Shown piece after piece: positions 1 to 11,086 of a stretch of 64,000 nt of DNA. Positions within the stretch are counted from its first letter, which is position 1, and every line of letters starts with the position of its first letter. The notes under the pieces were generated by a model. The model did not search any database. It was not told the origin of the DNA and saw only the letters and a program-made list of their open reading frames with translations. Source of the stretch: Dioscorea cayenensis subsp. rotundata (Eukaryota > Streptophyta > Magnoliopsida > Dioscoreales > Dioscoreaceae); assembly GCF_009730915.1 (NCBI RefSeq), contig NC_052481.1, forward strand, positions 22,146,233 to 22,210,232. Direction: 5' to 3'. A program made the position numbers and the translations under genes.

Positions 1-660
1 AGCCAAGTTTGAATGATTATTTCCAACATTAGAACTGGGCTCATAATCTTATCAAGATTCAATTTGGCAAATCATCATAACTTCATGTTAATCTTAAAAT
101 ATGAGGAAATCATTAGGGTGGAAATTATCATATACGGGAAACATCAGGCTAACAAGAAGACCTTCATTTTACGTCACTATTTCAAATTAGAATAACATTG
201 CAAATGTTTCAAATTCAAAATCATTGAACCACAAATGTACAATCAACTATTTTGTTTTCTTCAAAGAGCATAAAGAAAATATAATTAGCTACGCCCAATA
301 ATTAGTACTTTGAATCAAAATTTGTAGAAGAAAAACAATCTGGGTTCTGATTTCAAACAGTGAACATACTATTGGTGTGTATAACAAGTTTTGAAGCAAA
401 AATTGAATCTTCTCCAATCTTCATAAATCTATTACATACATGCTTGAACAATCACCAAGAAATTGGGTATGAAGAAGCCCCAACGGTTAGCCATATGATG
501 CAACTAAAGAAAAACTGATATAGTTAATACTAATCCTACTTGTCACCAAGAAGATCAAGGTATGATAATCATCCCTTACTATTAACTACAGTTTGATGAG
601 TTTCTCAATAACTCGGCTATAGCACTCACCTGAGGTATTGCCAATATAGCACTGTATGTG
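1..660 (-). other. Relic of thioredoxin intron 1 (block 1)
   Basis: This stretch aligns by eye, with many mismatches and indels, to 8585-9230, which is intron 1 of the intact WCRKC thioredoxin gene. Shared landmarks include the opening 'agccaagttt', 'aaagaaaaactg' near 510 and 9115, and 'tgatgagt' followed by 'ctcaat' near 595 and 9205. It is therefore the left copy of a tandem block duplication. Any matching exons 2-5 would lie beyond position 1. I see no coding sequence here. Confidence 0.7.
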
Positions 661-818
661 AAACTTTCAAAAAAAATTTTATAGAAAAAAATATAAAATA
701 TGCAAGGTATTCATCGAGTATGTATCATAACTTCGTTCAAGCTCAGGAAAACAAAGAGGCACAATTTTTTTTTAAATAAAAAAAGAAATATGCAGACAAA
801 ATGAGCATCGTGAGTCAC

Positions 819-962
819 CTCAGTCGGGGAATGGAAGTAGGATAACGTGCATGGATTCGGGCCGACAGGGGAGACTAAGGAACACAGATTGACCCGGCAA
901 ACCGATGGCACCGGCAGCAGGGGCGACGCTTGGAGAGAGAGAGAGAGAGACTCGGAGGCCAT
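819..962 (-). pseudogene. Decayed exon 1 of a WCRKC thioredoxin paralogue
   Basis: This GC-rich patch sits where exon 1 of a second thioredoxin gene is expected, next to the intron relic at 1-660. On the minus strand it starts ATGGCCTCCGAG, like ATGGTCTCTGAG in the intact copy at 9894. It then shares GCCGGTGCC, GAATCC and GTTATCC landmarks with that exon. The alignment needs small indels that change the frame. The part of the exon encoding the stretch before the WCRKC motif is not visible. A GAG|GTGACT donor-like site follows at 818. Either a pseudogene or a strongly altered exon; the rest of the gene is outside the window. Confidence 0.5.
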
Positions 963-1441
963 CGAGAAGAGCACTGGTTCTCCACCCCGGAATGCAATCA
1001 TATGAATTCAGACACAGAGATCCTGACCCGTTAAAGTATTATTGAATGTAAACCCGAAACCCGAAACTCGTTTTAACTTCTATCTACTGAGGAGCCTTTC
1101 ACATGGAAATCAAATGGACAAGAAACCAATTTTAATAATACTAATAATAATAATGGGGGCGAAAATACTTCTAGAAAAAATGAAAAATTCTTCATTCATT
1201 TGTTGTATTATTTTCAAAAGCTATATACAAGAAAGAATCTTGACAATTGAGCATGATGATGGTAATTTTGGGTTCAAATTTGACTGAATTATGATACATT
1301 TGAACGGTGCATCAGGGAAATTAAAATCTGGCATCTTCAAATTGGGATCCTTCTGATCATTTGTCTAGACATTCAAGAAGAGCAACCAGCACTCTATTTC
1401 ATCCAGGCTTTGTTTCACAGAGAAGATTACAGTACCAATAG

Positions 1442-3896
1442 TCAGTCATTTGAAATCGGGAACTGAGTGCCATCGCCGAGATGTCCTACTGCTGTAGGGC
1501 AAAACCATTTCAACATGTTTGGGCCAAAAATCTGCATCACAGGTACAAAAGAAAAATAAGAAGAAATCTTTAAACATGTCATTTTTATTTTAAATGAAAA
1601 AAAAAAAAAAAAAAAAAAAAAAATAAAGGTGATAGTAAGAGAAGTACCAAGATGAGATTCTGAAAGAAACCGAGATCAAAAGGATGACGGTACTTTTGAC
1701 CACTCCTGTTCGCAAGCCAACGATCTTTTTGTGCTCCTCGATACTGGTAAAAAAAAAAGGCGGGTTGAATGATCTTTAGTAAAATAAAAGAGAATCTGCA
1801 GAGCTAACGATTGAAGAAGAACACTCACCTCTATGGTTGTCATGTTATGAGCTAAGAGATATACATGCCAGCAGAATAAACTGGTTGAACTCAAGCTTGC
1901 ACTAAGGATCACTAGTCCAGACAGCGCCTGAAATTTAGCATACTTGTAAGTCCATTTTTTGAAGAATAAGATGATGCAAGAACAACAATTTTTTCCCTTT
2001 CAGTCATGAGAAAGCATGCATACTCCTAGGGTTCAAACCCAGATAAGACAGATTTATCAGTTGCTCCTACAACCACTGAGCTGAAATATAACTTGAAGGT
2101 TCTCTATGTTTAATAAAGAGTCAACTAAGTTGTTTTACTCCTTACTAACTCCCTATGTCTGCAGTGTTTCTCTATCCTTAATCTAGAATGCCAATATGAG
2201 CTAAGTGTTTCTTGGTATTATTTGAAAATTTGAGCTTTCAAAACATCTAGATAACAAATACTATTGAGAGAAAGAAGAAATCTGATTTCTGATATACAAG
2301 AACTTTCACATAGCTTAATAGGTGAAAAGTGACTTGTATTGCATTTCATACTTGTGTGAAGCATTTGGTTCAAAATGTAAACTTAAAACAAGGGAACGTT
2401 GAAACAATAACTATATAGATATGAACTTACGTAAAAGAGCTTCGCAGAAACTATTCCAAAATCATGTTCCTTTTGCATGAGATTGCTCACAAATATTACC
2501 TATTTTTCAAGGGAGCACATTAGTCTTGCATTTGTAGTTTAGCTCAAAGGTGAAGAAAAGCTCGAAAAGGGAAGTTTCTTAATAGTGGCAAGTCAAAGCA
2601 CATTATACAGACCATTGCATAGCAGGATCCCAAGGATGCATGCAGGGCAAAGATGACAAAGGACTTATAATTTTTATAACCCACACAAGTATTAATCCAT
2701 ATGCAGTGATGATCCTGAAACAAACCATCACAAGATCTGAAATTCAATTCACTAATCATAAATCAAAATATAAAAAATTGCACGAGTCATGAGGCAGATA
2801 AAGAAAACAACGCAACCACACTAACCATTTTCAGCACACATCTTTTGCAAACTCGACAGTGGTGTGTTCGTGGAGGCTTGTAAGAACAACATTTTTCACA
2901 GTACACAGCATCACCACTCTGCTCCAAAGATCATATAAAGAGCCAAAGCTGGCATGTTACATAAAGACTACACCATAGTACATATCATTACTCATATATA
3001 TAATGAAAACCTCTACAGAGCTTATAGGCGAATTTCTGATTAGGAGATTTTCAATACTTATCTAACATATATGAGTAATGTCTGTTTCAATTGGACATCT
3101 TATCACCCAATGCAGCAATTCTTTGACATGAAAAGTTCATTGAAAAATCAAGTGGAACAGAGAGGAACAAATGCAAGAATTACAAGAAACCACAATCCAC
3201 AAAGATCAAAATGGTAACCCATATAGGTTATCTAACAAGAACGATTCAATAATACCTTATTTCTTATAAAGGCTTCCTATCAAGCAAAATCCTATTTAGG
3301 TTATGCACATTTAGAGATTTCAGATGAATGTTCCCTAAACCATTCCAACAAGATCAAAATTAAACAAAAGAAATGAAAAATACCAACTTGTTCGATTTCT
3401 AATCCATGAATCCAAAAGCCACATAACAACAAGAACCAATCACAACTAAAATTCAAGAAAACTAAAGAAAATTCTAAATTATATCAAACAAGATGAAAAG
3501 ACATTACAAATCAACACGCCCTAACAATAAAAGATCAAAGTTCACAGATCTAATCCAATCAAGAATCAGAAAAATAATAGCAAAACCACAAAATCAAACC
3601 AATCTCAAGCTAAAAAGCAGCTTCAAAACCCCACTTACATCATGCCGGGCATCTTCCACGGCTGGGGCGAAAAAAGGAGGGACGCTACCAGGATCAGTGA
3701 GAACCGCAACAAAGAAAGAGAAAAAGGTCATGAACGCAAGCCAACTGAAGATAATGGCGTTCAAGATCCCGGAAGCGGTCCCAATGCCCAACCATTCGTC
3801 CAAGAAGATGAACACCGTGGAGCAGTACACGTAAAGCATGGAACAAATCACAGAAAGAAGGGGAACAGACACCAATCTATGCTTCTTCTCCGCCAT
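1442..3896 (-). CDS. DHHC protein S-acyltransferase, PAT15-like
   Basis: Integral membrane palmitoyltransferase that attaches fatty acids to cysteines of target proteins. I read seven exons, all joined in frame at GT-AG sites: 3896-3639, 2918-2826, 2714-2613, 2499-2431, 1927-1829, 1743-1648, 1531-1442, giving 268 residues. Two hydrophobic segments lie in residues 8-67, then DPG (TDPGSVPP), then the cysteine-rich domain with [13 protein letters not shown] and the catalytic DHHC of [13 protein letters not shown] at about residues 118-130. Two further membrane segments surround exons 3-5. The family TTxE motif is present as MTTIE at the end of exon 5. The C-terminal block [11 protein letters not shown] is typical of the plant PAT15/PAT16 branch. 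The sequence looks intact and functional. It lies head to head with the beta3 gene, whose transcript should begin about 250-300 bp away. The target proteins are unknown. Confidence 0.92.
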
Positions 3897-3960
3897 TTCT
3901 TCAGCTCAAAGACGAGATCTTGGAGAGCAGCGAAGTGGGTTTCCAGGAGTAGCTAAAACT

Positions 3961-4236
3961 GGGAACTCAAACACAAGGACTTTTTTCTAATTTTAATTTT
4001 TGTAGGGGTATATAAGCAAAGAAAAGGTCATTCGGATCGGGTAGAAGAACAACGCTAAGATCCGACCCGTTATGAGCTTTGGAGAGTTTTGTCTTTTTAA
4101 AAAACACGTGTTTTGTTTTCTCCTTTTGGTCCCTCTAATTTTATTTATTTACGATTCGCGGGATTCTCACGGAAAGGGGGCTTCTCTTCAGCTAGGTTTC
4201 TCTTTAGAGATCAGAAGCTTTTTGTCTATTTCGCTG
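3961..4236 (+). promoter_or_regulatory. Shared divergent promoter and 5' leader of beta3 copy 1
   Basis: This short interval separates the acyltransferase start (3896, minus) from the beta3 leader. It has a conserved block 'tcggatcgggta', 'agatccgacccgt' and 'tttacgattc' also present before beta3 copy 2 (12180-12350). The block contains an inverted pair (cggatcggg and cccgatccg-like). The leader 'cagctaggttt' to 'tcgctg' and the following donor GGTATTCC are conserved in both copies, so the 5' UTR exon probably ends at 4236. The promoter role is inferred from position and conservation. Confidence 0.5.
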
Positions 4237-6474
4237 GTATTCCTCTAATCCTCCTTCTCTTTCTCTGCAGTTCTTTCTCCTGATGAGTTTTTTGATGTTT
4301 TGGGTTTTTATTGGCATGTTTTGATTCATTTTCATGGAGTTTTGATGGTGTTTTGATGGTTGTTTGTGATGTATGTTGCCGGGGTAGTTGTTTGTTAAGC
4401 ATTGTATGATCTGACGTTGCTTTTCTATGTCAAGCTAGGATTTTGGGATTATTTTGATGTTTTATTGTGTAATTTCTCTGTAAAAACCTTCACTTGGTAT
4501 TGTTTCTAAGGACGGAGTAGTGATGAACTCATTGAGGATGGTTGTTAACTAAGCACTGCATTTTTATGTAGAGGGGTGTGCTATGATGTTGCTTGGTATG
4601 TCAAGCTATGATTTTGGCATTATTTTATTGTTTTGTGAGGATAATTGTTAATTATGACTTGAAGAGAATGTGATCTGATGTATGCTTTACTATTTCAAGC
4701 TAGAATTTTGGGATTATTTTGATCTTTCGCTGTTGTATTTCTGTCAAGAAACCTTCACTTGGTAATATTTTTCAAGGATGGAGTACTGATGAATTCCTGG
4801 TCATTTTCATTGTGTGTGTTGGAAGGTAGTTGTTAATTAAGCCCTGCATTTTTAGCAGAGTGTGATCTGATGTTGCTTCCTGTATGGCTGTGTCAAATAT
4901 TTTGATGTTCATTGTTGAGACTTACACTTGATGATACTTCGGATGATTGTGTATTTTACTGTAGCACATAGATAGGAGAATTTTGCCCTTTTTTCATGTG
5001 GTTGTAAATCATGGTATTACTTTCTAAACACTTGAGAATGATAATAGACTTTGTGTAGTTTCTACTTGAGTTCAGAATTTGTTTTGTTTATGACTTTGTA
5101 TCGTTCCTTTGTTTTGTGATAATATTATGACTTGACCAATGGGGGTTGGTCCAAATAGTAGAGGTTAGAGTCGCTTAAGCAATTAATTTCAAATCCTTAT
5201 GTATTAAAAAAAAAAACCTTGTTGAGATAGGTCTACCCATTGTAGAGCAGCTCCCAGTACCCCGTCTTGCTTAATGACCCAAATAATAATAATAATAATA
5301 ATGTTATGACTTGGTATTTTGAGGCCTCCTAGTGAATCTTTGCTCTTTTTGTTTTTTTTATTCACTTGCTTGCTTCTCTTTGTTTTGTGAACTTTCTGAA
5401 TGAATTTTGGTTTATCCGCATACTTATGTTGTATGTCAATAATGGATGCTATTTGGGTTCATATCCCTTCATTGTAATTTGAGGAAATAGTTTTCATGGA
5501 CAAATAGTTATGAACCTTTTCATGCTACCAAACCATTGTCTCGTCTCCTTGCGATTATTCTCTTCGACATGCTTGCAACCATCTTTTCCATTAGTGTTAA
5601 TTCATTTGTAACACACCATTAGTTTTATTCTTCATGGACATTTCTATTTATTGTTAGTGTATATAGAAATATAATTTCTTAATTTATAGTCCGTGAGATT
5701 CTGCATTATCACCCTTATTGAAACATCATGAGTGCATGAATTAAATCACGGTCAGCGTATTATTTTTAATAAGCGAAAAAATCTTTCAGTAAAGATGCAA
5801 TGGCATGTAAATGCTAAGATCATGAGTGCATGAATTAAACCGTGGTCAGCGTATTATTTTTAATAAGCAAAAAACTCTTTCGGTATAGATGCAATGGCAT
5901 GTAAATGCTAATGATTGGAAAATCAGAACATTTGTGATGTCCTTACAAAAGTATTCAGGTGGAAGAAACTGTTATGATTTTTTTAAACAAGTTAAAAATG
6001 TATTTATTGATTAAAAATTCCTGTGCCTCTGAAAATATCAAAGTTCATGGTTTATGTCACTAAATGATGCAATTATGCATGTCCATTATGCTTCTTACTT
6101 TTCTAAGCTTTCGAAGACAAGTTTTCATTCATGGAGTTTCTTCAACATTTCTAATATAAAGCCCTTCCGTGCAAATTTATTTGTTGATGTTTTACATAAA
6201 TTGGAATGTTTAAAAAACATAATTCTGTACTTGAATGAGATCATCTATGTGTTCCTTTCCACTATTTAGATGCCAACACAATCTAGTTCACATTGTTTAG
6301 TTATTTACTTGATCACTAGGACATCAAATCATATTTGTATCTTATGGTTGACAACTGCCTTTTATTTTTTCCCGGGAACTTCTTATCTTAATGGTAACAC
6401 TAGAGAATTTGGTATTTCCTGTCAGTTTGAAGTTCTATACACCTTATGAGAAAATAATTTTTGTTGTTCTTCAG
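4237..6474 (+). other. Long 5' UTR intron of beta3 copy 1 with internal repeats
   Basis: An intron of about 2.2 kb runs from the donor at 4237 to the acceptor ttcttcag ending at 6474. It contains at least four diverged repeats of a unit with 'tgatctgatgttgct', 'tcaagctatgattttggga' and 'ttattttgat', near 4407, 4580, 4669 and 4860. It also has a clean tandem pair of about 94 bp at 5728-5821 and 5822-5914, which is single in the paralogue near 13705. A (AAT)n run lies at 5283-5302. No open reading frame here looks real. Confidence 0.6.
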
Positions 6475-6533
6475 GTTTATAGTTGTCTGATTCATTGATG
6501 ATCAAGAGCTGCTAACATATTCTCCCTGATACA

Positions 6534-6960
6534 ATGGATGCCCAAAATGGAGATAATCAAGTAAGCTTTGAAATTATCATCATTGAAACATCATGCTCAA
6601 TATCATCTGATAATACTTTTCTAAGAAAGAATCATTCTGCAGGAAGGAGTCAGGGTGATGGGATTCGAAGTTCCAAGGTCACCTGATACTAGCTACTGCA
6701 ATCCCATCCCAGGCAATGAAGATGAAGCCCGTGATCCACCAATTGTCCCGCCTCACTTGCAACACCCTTTGCTGATCTTCCCGGCAAATCAGGATGCTTC
6801 AAATAGCCTCCCGTTGCCTAACAATGTAACTCTGAACCACCTATACATTGAAAATAGGGAAAGGCCGAGCTCAGTTGTTGCCCTTGGTATAACACACCGC
6901 TATCGATCAAAATTTGTGACTGTTGTGCTTTACAAACCAATTCGGAGAAGAGGTGCATGA
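6534..6960 (+). CDS. SnRK1 regulatory subunit beta3, copy 1
   Basis: Plant-specific short beta subunit of the SnRK1 (SNF1/AMPK) kinase complex, which bridges the kinase alpha subunit and the gamma subunit in energy signalling. Two coding exons, 6534-6560 and 6643-6960, give 114 residues starting MDAQNGDNQ. A 5' UTR exon starts at 6475. The protein has no glycogen-binding module, as expected for beta3. It consists of a short head with GFEVPRSP, then the ASC domain with RDPPIVPPHLQH, NHLYIENRE, SVVALGITHRYRSKFVTVV and LYKP. The length matches the Arabidopsis AKINbeta3 type. There is an in-frame ATG in exon 2 (6655), but the exon 1 ATG is conserved in both copies and is preferred. It has a close paralogue at 14417. 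Confidence 0.93.
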
Positions 6961-7530
6961 AGATTGGCTATGTCCATATTTCAATTGCATTTCCTTCTCA
7001 TCTGGTTAGTTTTATGTTCCTCTTGGCTACATTCTCAAATTTTAACAGATACATATGGGAGGAGAATATTATAAGGTTATATATGTGTAATTTCAGGACT
7101 TCACAAGAGTCAATCTTTGTTGATGAACCATCACAGTTTGTAGTTGTAGTTTATTATTTTTTAGAACTTACATTATAGTTCACAATAATAAATGTATTTT
7201 ATAAAATATATATATATATATATAAACAAAAGAGCTTGATTATTCATACTAATGACTACAAATTAATGAATCTACTATTCTAATCTTGAAACATCAAATA
7301 TACATAGCCAGAAAAAATCTTTACAATAAACTTAATCAGTGCCAAGTTATACTTATTAAAAAACACAAAAATTAGCAAAGCATGTAAAACAAAAGGAAGA
7401 AAAACTTGGAATGCCTACAAATAATCACATAAAACAAGAGGTTCACTTATTCTGGCCACGAGTACATATGCAGGATTAGCTGATTGCTGCATGAAAAATG
7501 CTTTAGAAGTCCTGATAAATGCTAGATTGA
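6961..7530. other. 3' UTR of beta3 copy 1 and spacer
   Basis: This holds the 3' untranslated region of beta3 copy 1, a (TA)n run at 7207-7224 and the 3' end of the convergent thioredoxin gene. No independent gene is visible. Confidence 0.5.
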
Positions 7531-7533
7531 TTG

Positions 7534-9894
7534 CTAGATTGATTGCTGGATCGATTCAATCTCAGTCTCAATCATTCTTCGAACATCATCGATCACCAAC
7601 CAAGTCTGATGTCCACCTATCACTTCAGCTTGTTTTTTACCATCTCTCCATAGCTGTTAACATTCATGATAATACCATTAGTAAAAATGTCTGTTATAGT
7701 TCGTTAAAAAGTAAATGCAGATTGTCCTAGTTTTACCTGTATTGTTGGCATCTTCTGCTTGGTTGTTCAAGATTCCACATGTAAAGATATAGATATAAGA
7801 CAGTTAAATCTCTGATGAGAAAACAGTGCTGACAGGCTGACTATATACAAGTGGTTTTTCAGGCACTTAAAAATGTGTAAAGGAAAACCAATAGTATGAT
7901 CAATTAATCGGAGTGATGATAATCTAAACCATATGCAACCACAGCATATTATTTTATCAAAAAATGTATTCACCATCTTTGTAGATACAAATATTGACAA
8001 CACAAGTTGGTAACTTAATTGGATGATCCAATCTTGAGTAATATATTAATGTATATAGCATTGAAAATGTTTATGGTCAGGATTACAAGAGCCAGGAGCC
8101 AGAAATTGAACATGATTTTAGATTTTTTTTTTCCATAAGTTGGGATGAACATCAAGAGAAGCATAAGAAAAACGATATAAGGCCCACTTACAGTAATTTC
8201 TGCACGATTGACAAGTCTTTGAGGAACTGTGTTCACATCAATACCATAAAAGTGTATTCTGCACCAAGGTGCGAGGCCAACAATTAAGTCTCTTAGAAAA
8301 ATATAATCTGTAATCAAAGAAACTAAACTTCCAGGCAGCATTTGAATTTTTTCAGTATATAAATAAACTACTGAGAAAAAAAAAAAAATCACAACTCTAA
8401 CCTTGGATGGTAATCAGCAGCCAACTTTTCCAGTTTTGGTTTTAAATATATACATTTTCTGCACCAATTTGCCATCCTATCATACATAAGTGCAAAAATC
8501 AAAGTCATAGTCCGCACCAACAGAGTAACTGCTAGCAAATATAGATATATGCAGTAAAATTTAACATTGTCACTTACAAGTTACAAAAGCCAAGTTTCAA
8601 TGATTATTTTTGGCAATGGAATTAAACATCATCCATGGATTGGTAGACTACATAACCCTTATCAAAATTCATTTCAAAAATCATCATGAGTTTACCATAA
8701 TCTCAAATGGTACAAAACACTTTAGAGGGCCAATACCATACAAAGAAAACATCAGCTGCCAAGAAAATCACTGTTTTAAATTATTATTCCAAATTCGAAT
8801 AGCATTGCAATTGTTTCAAATACAATGAGAAAAAAAGAGAAAATATGGAATGACAGATGTACAACTATAAAGCATAATGCACAAACCATAATTAGCTACA
8901 CCTAACAATTAGTATCCTGATTCAAAAGTTGCAGAAAAAATTAGGAAATGGACTCTAATTTGGGGTAGCAAACATAACATTGACCTAAATAACAAGTTTT
9001 GGAGTACAATTTGAATTACTCCAATATTCAAAAAGCTTTTATTTATAGGGTCGGATGATCATCAAACAATTAGGTATGGAGGTGGACCAAAGCTAGCCAC
9101 ATAATGCAAATTAAAGAAAAACTGTCATACCTAACACTGATTCTACTAGTCACAAACCAAATACAAGATATGATCAGCATCCCTTACAATTAAAGCCACA
9201 GTCTGATGAGTGTCTCAATGACTCAAGCTACATTCATACATCCAAAAGGAATGGTGCACAGCCAAAAAACCAATGGAGAAAAACATCTCCTCCATCATCA
9301 GTTCAGGGAAATTCAAGAAAAGGACCATCTTTACAGAACAAAGCCTAAAGATTCTAAACATTCAATAAAACTAACTGGACTTCAAAACAAAAGTCCAAAC
9401 CAAAATGTCCCTCAAATTAGCAAGCTTTCAATCAATCATATCAATCACCAAATCAAAAGCAACAAAGCAAAAAGAACACGCAGAAAAAGAGAAAGACAAC
9501 AAAAAAAGATTAGAATGGGAAAAGCTACAAACCAGAGAAAGACAACAGGCTTCTCCTCCGCAATGATCCGATCGAATTCCTGCTCGCCAGACACCGGAAC
9601 CAACTCAATCGATGTAGGAGTGTCATCATCCGCCACACTCTCCGTCGAGAAGTCATCCTCCACGTTTCTCCACGCCGTCGCAGCTATGACGGCAGCACGA
9701 GGCCTCCGATGCCAAGGAATCGAAGAGGGATAACATGAAACGGATTCGAAGAACAGAGAACGAAGAATGGAGAGTTGTCGCGGCAGAGCAGGCACCGGCG
9801 AAGGCGATGGCGATGGTGTCGGAGCCGCCGCCTCCGCCGCCGCCGCCGGCGCTCGGAGGAGACGAGACGGGAGAGAGAAAACCTCAGAGACCAT
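7534..9894 (-). CDS. WCRKC-type chloroplast thioredoxin
   Basis: Thioredoxin-fold redox protein, probably plastidial. Five exons join in frame: 9894-9533, 8476-8402, 8258-8192, 7754-7737 and 7653-7534, giving 213 residues. Residues 1 to about 70 are Ala/Pro/Ser/Arg-rich with few acids, a transit-peptide pattern. The fold follows: [22 protein letters not shown] (active site WCRKC, replacing the usual WCGPC), [25 protein letters not shown], then the cis-proline loop [35 protein letters not shown]. Exon 4 is only 18 nt and encodes exactly KMPTIQ, the cis-Pro loop, with good AG and GT borders. Stop TAG at 7536-7534 lies in a short duplicated GATTGATTGCTA-like tract. Family members are known as WCRKC thioredoxins; the target is unknown. 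A decayed paralogue lies at 1-962. Confidence 0.9.
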
Positions 9895-10653
9895 CGCGCA
9901 AGGCCATGCTCGAATGGGTCTCTTTTCCGACGAGACCTTTCTAATAGGCCGTCATTGTCACCAGCCCGGCCCAAAAAGCCCACTCAGGCCCGGCCCAGCC
10001 CAGAATTAGTACGGCCCATAGATATCAGGCCCGCTTCCCCTCCTCCAAAATAAAATAAATATTAAAAAAATTTGCAAAAGATAAAAAAATATTAATATTA
10101 ATTTTTCCTTCATGAAAACGAGTTTTATTAAAATAATTAGTAAGTAATATAATATCATGATCTAGAACATAAACCATGATAAAAAATGTCTTTTTCTCAT
10201 ATATTTATATATTCATGAATTGGATATATATATATAATTATGTATATAAAACTTGAGGGGATTAAATAAGCTTAAATTTAATATGATAAAGAATGATTAA
10301 CTTACATGAACAACCACTAATAGAGAATTCAGAGATGCCATGTAATCATTTACTAATATGATATTTGATTTTCTTGTCATAACTCTAAAGTCCAAAGATA
10401 TGTGTCAAAACTTGATTGTCCTACAGTTAGTAAAAGAAAGCTAAAGTGCATTGCATGAACAATGTAAAGCAACTTGAAGATCACTCATTACTTCTCTCTT
10501 TATATATATATATAAATATATTATAGAACTAGTACACTAATTCTAGTACTTCCTCAAATGATTTGAAAGAGTCTTTATATATATATATATATATAAACTA
10601 AACAACCATTAATCTTATTAATTAATACCTCTAAAGCATTTCTTATGTGTCCC
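9895..10653. other. Spacer between thioredoxin and MIR172
   Basis: GC-rich 5' leader/promoter side of the thioredoxin gene to about 10050 (with 'ggcccggcccagccc' type repeats), then AT-rich DNA with (TA)n runs at 10219-10234, 10501-10515 and 10576-10596. No coding sequence seen. The right part probably holds upstream control elements of the MIR172 gene. Confidence 0.45.
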
Positions 10654-10661
10654 TATAAATA
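10654..10661 (+). promoter_or_regulatory. TATA box of the MIR172 primary transcript
   Basis: A consensus TATAAATA is followed about 30 bp later by pyrimidine-rich sequence with CTCTCC motifs (10672-10700), typical of plant transcription starts. It lies about 290 bp before the MIR172 hairpin, a usual distance for plant MIR genes. The link is positional. Confidence 0.55.
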
Positions 10662-10831
10662 ACAGTCCCATTACTCTCTCCATTCCTCACACTCTCCATC
10701 CTTCTCTTGTTCTTCTTTCCTTTTCTATCTCTTAGCATCATTAATTTAGTGGTTGGAACTAGAACTTCCTTTGAACTTCTTATTGTTTCTTATTGCTTAA
10801 TTCCTTACTATATCTTAAAGATATCTATCTG

Positions 10832-10866
<35 letters not shown>

Positions 10867-10944
10867 TTTAATTTCTTCATCAATACATGCATTCTCATTG
10901 TTTCAGCTTTCATTGATTTGTTCTATGAGCAATGCATTAACAGT

Positions 10945-11036
10945 GGCTATTTGCTGATGTTGCATCATCATGATTCATATCGATGACGATATCGTTTCAG
11001 ATGAGAATCCTGATGATGCTGCATTGGCAATAAGCT
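10945..11036 (+). ncRNA. MIR172: MIR172 precursor hairpin
   Basis: The 3' arm at 11004-11024 is a 21-nt miR172: it begins AGAATC and ends GATGATGCTGCAT, with C at position 7 where many family members have T. The 5' arm at 10957-10977 (atgttgcatcatcatgattca) pairs with it along nearly its full length, with two or three mismatches and a G-U pair. The loop is about 26 nt. Pairing continues below the duplex (ctatttgctg against ttggcaataag). This gives the compact hairpin expected of the family, with miR172 on the 3' arm. miR172 represses AP2/TOE transcription factors and so promotes phase change, flowering and floral patterning; in potato it also promotes tuberisation. A GAG|GTATGA donor at 11086 suggests the primary transcript is spliced downstream. 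Confidence 0.93.
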
Positions 11037-11086
11037 ACTTATTAACTACTCATTCATGTCTCTAGATTACAACATTCTCATTGAGG

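Noticed and set aside
9206-10053. Plus-strand open frames opposite thioredoxin exon 1, including Pro-rich and Arg-rich ones
   Set aside because: They are shadows of the GC-rich exon 1 on the minus strand; only the minus frame continues through proper splice sites into the WCRKC domain.
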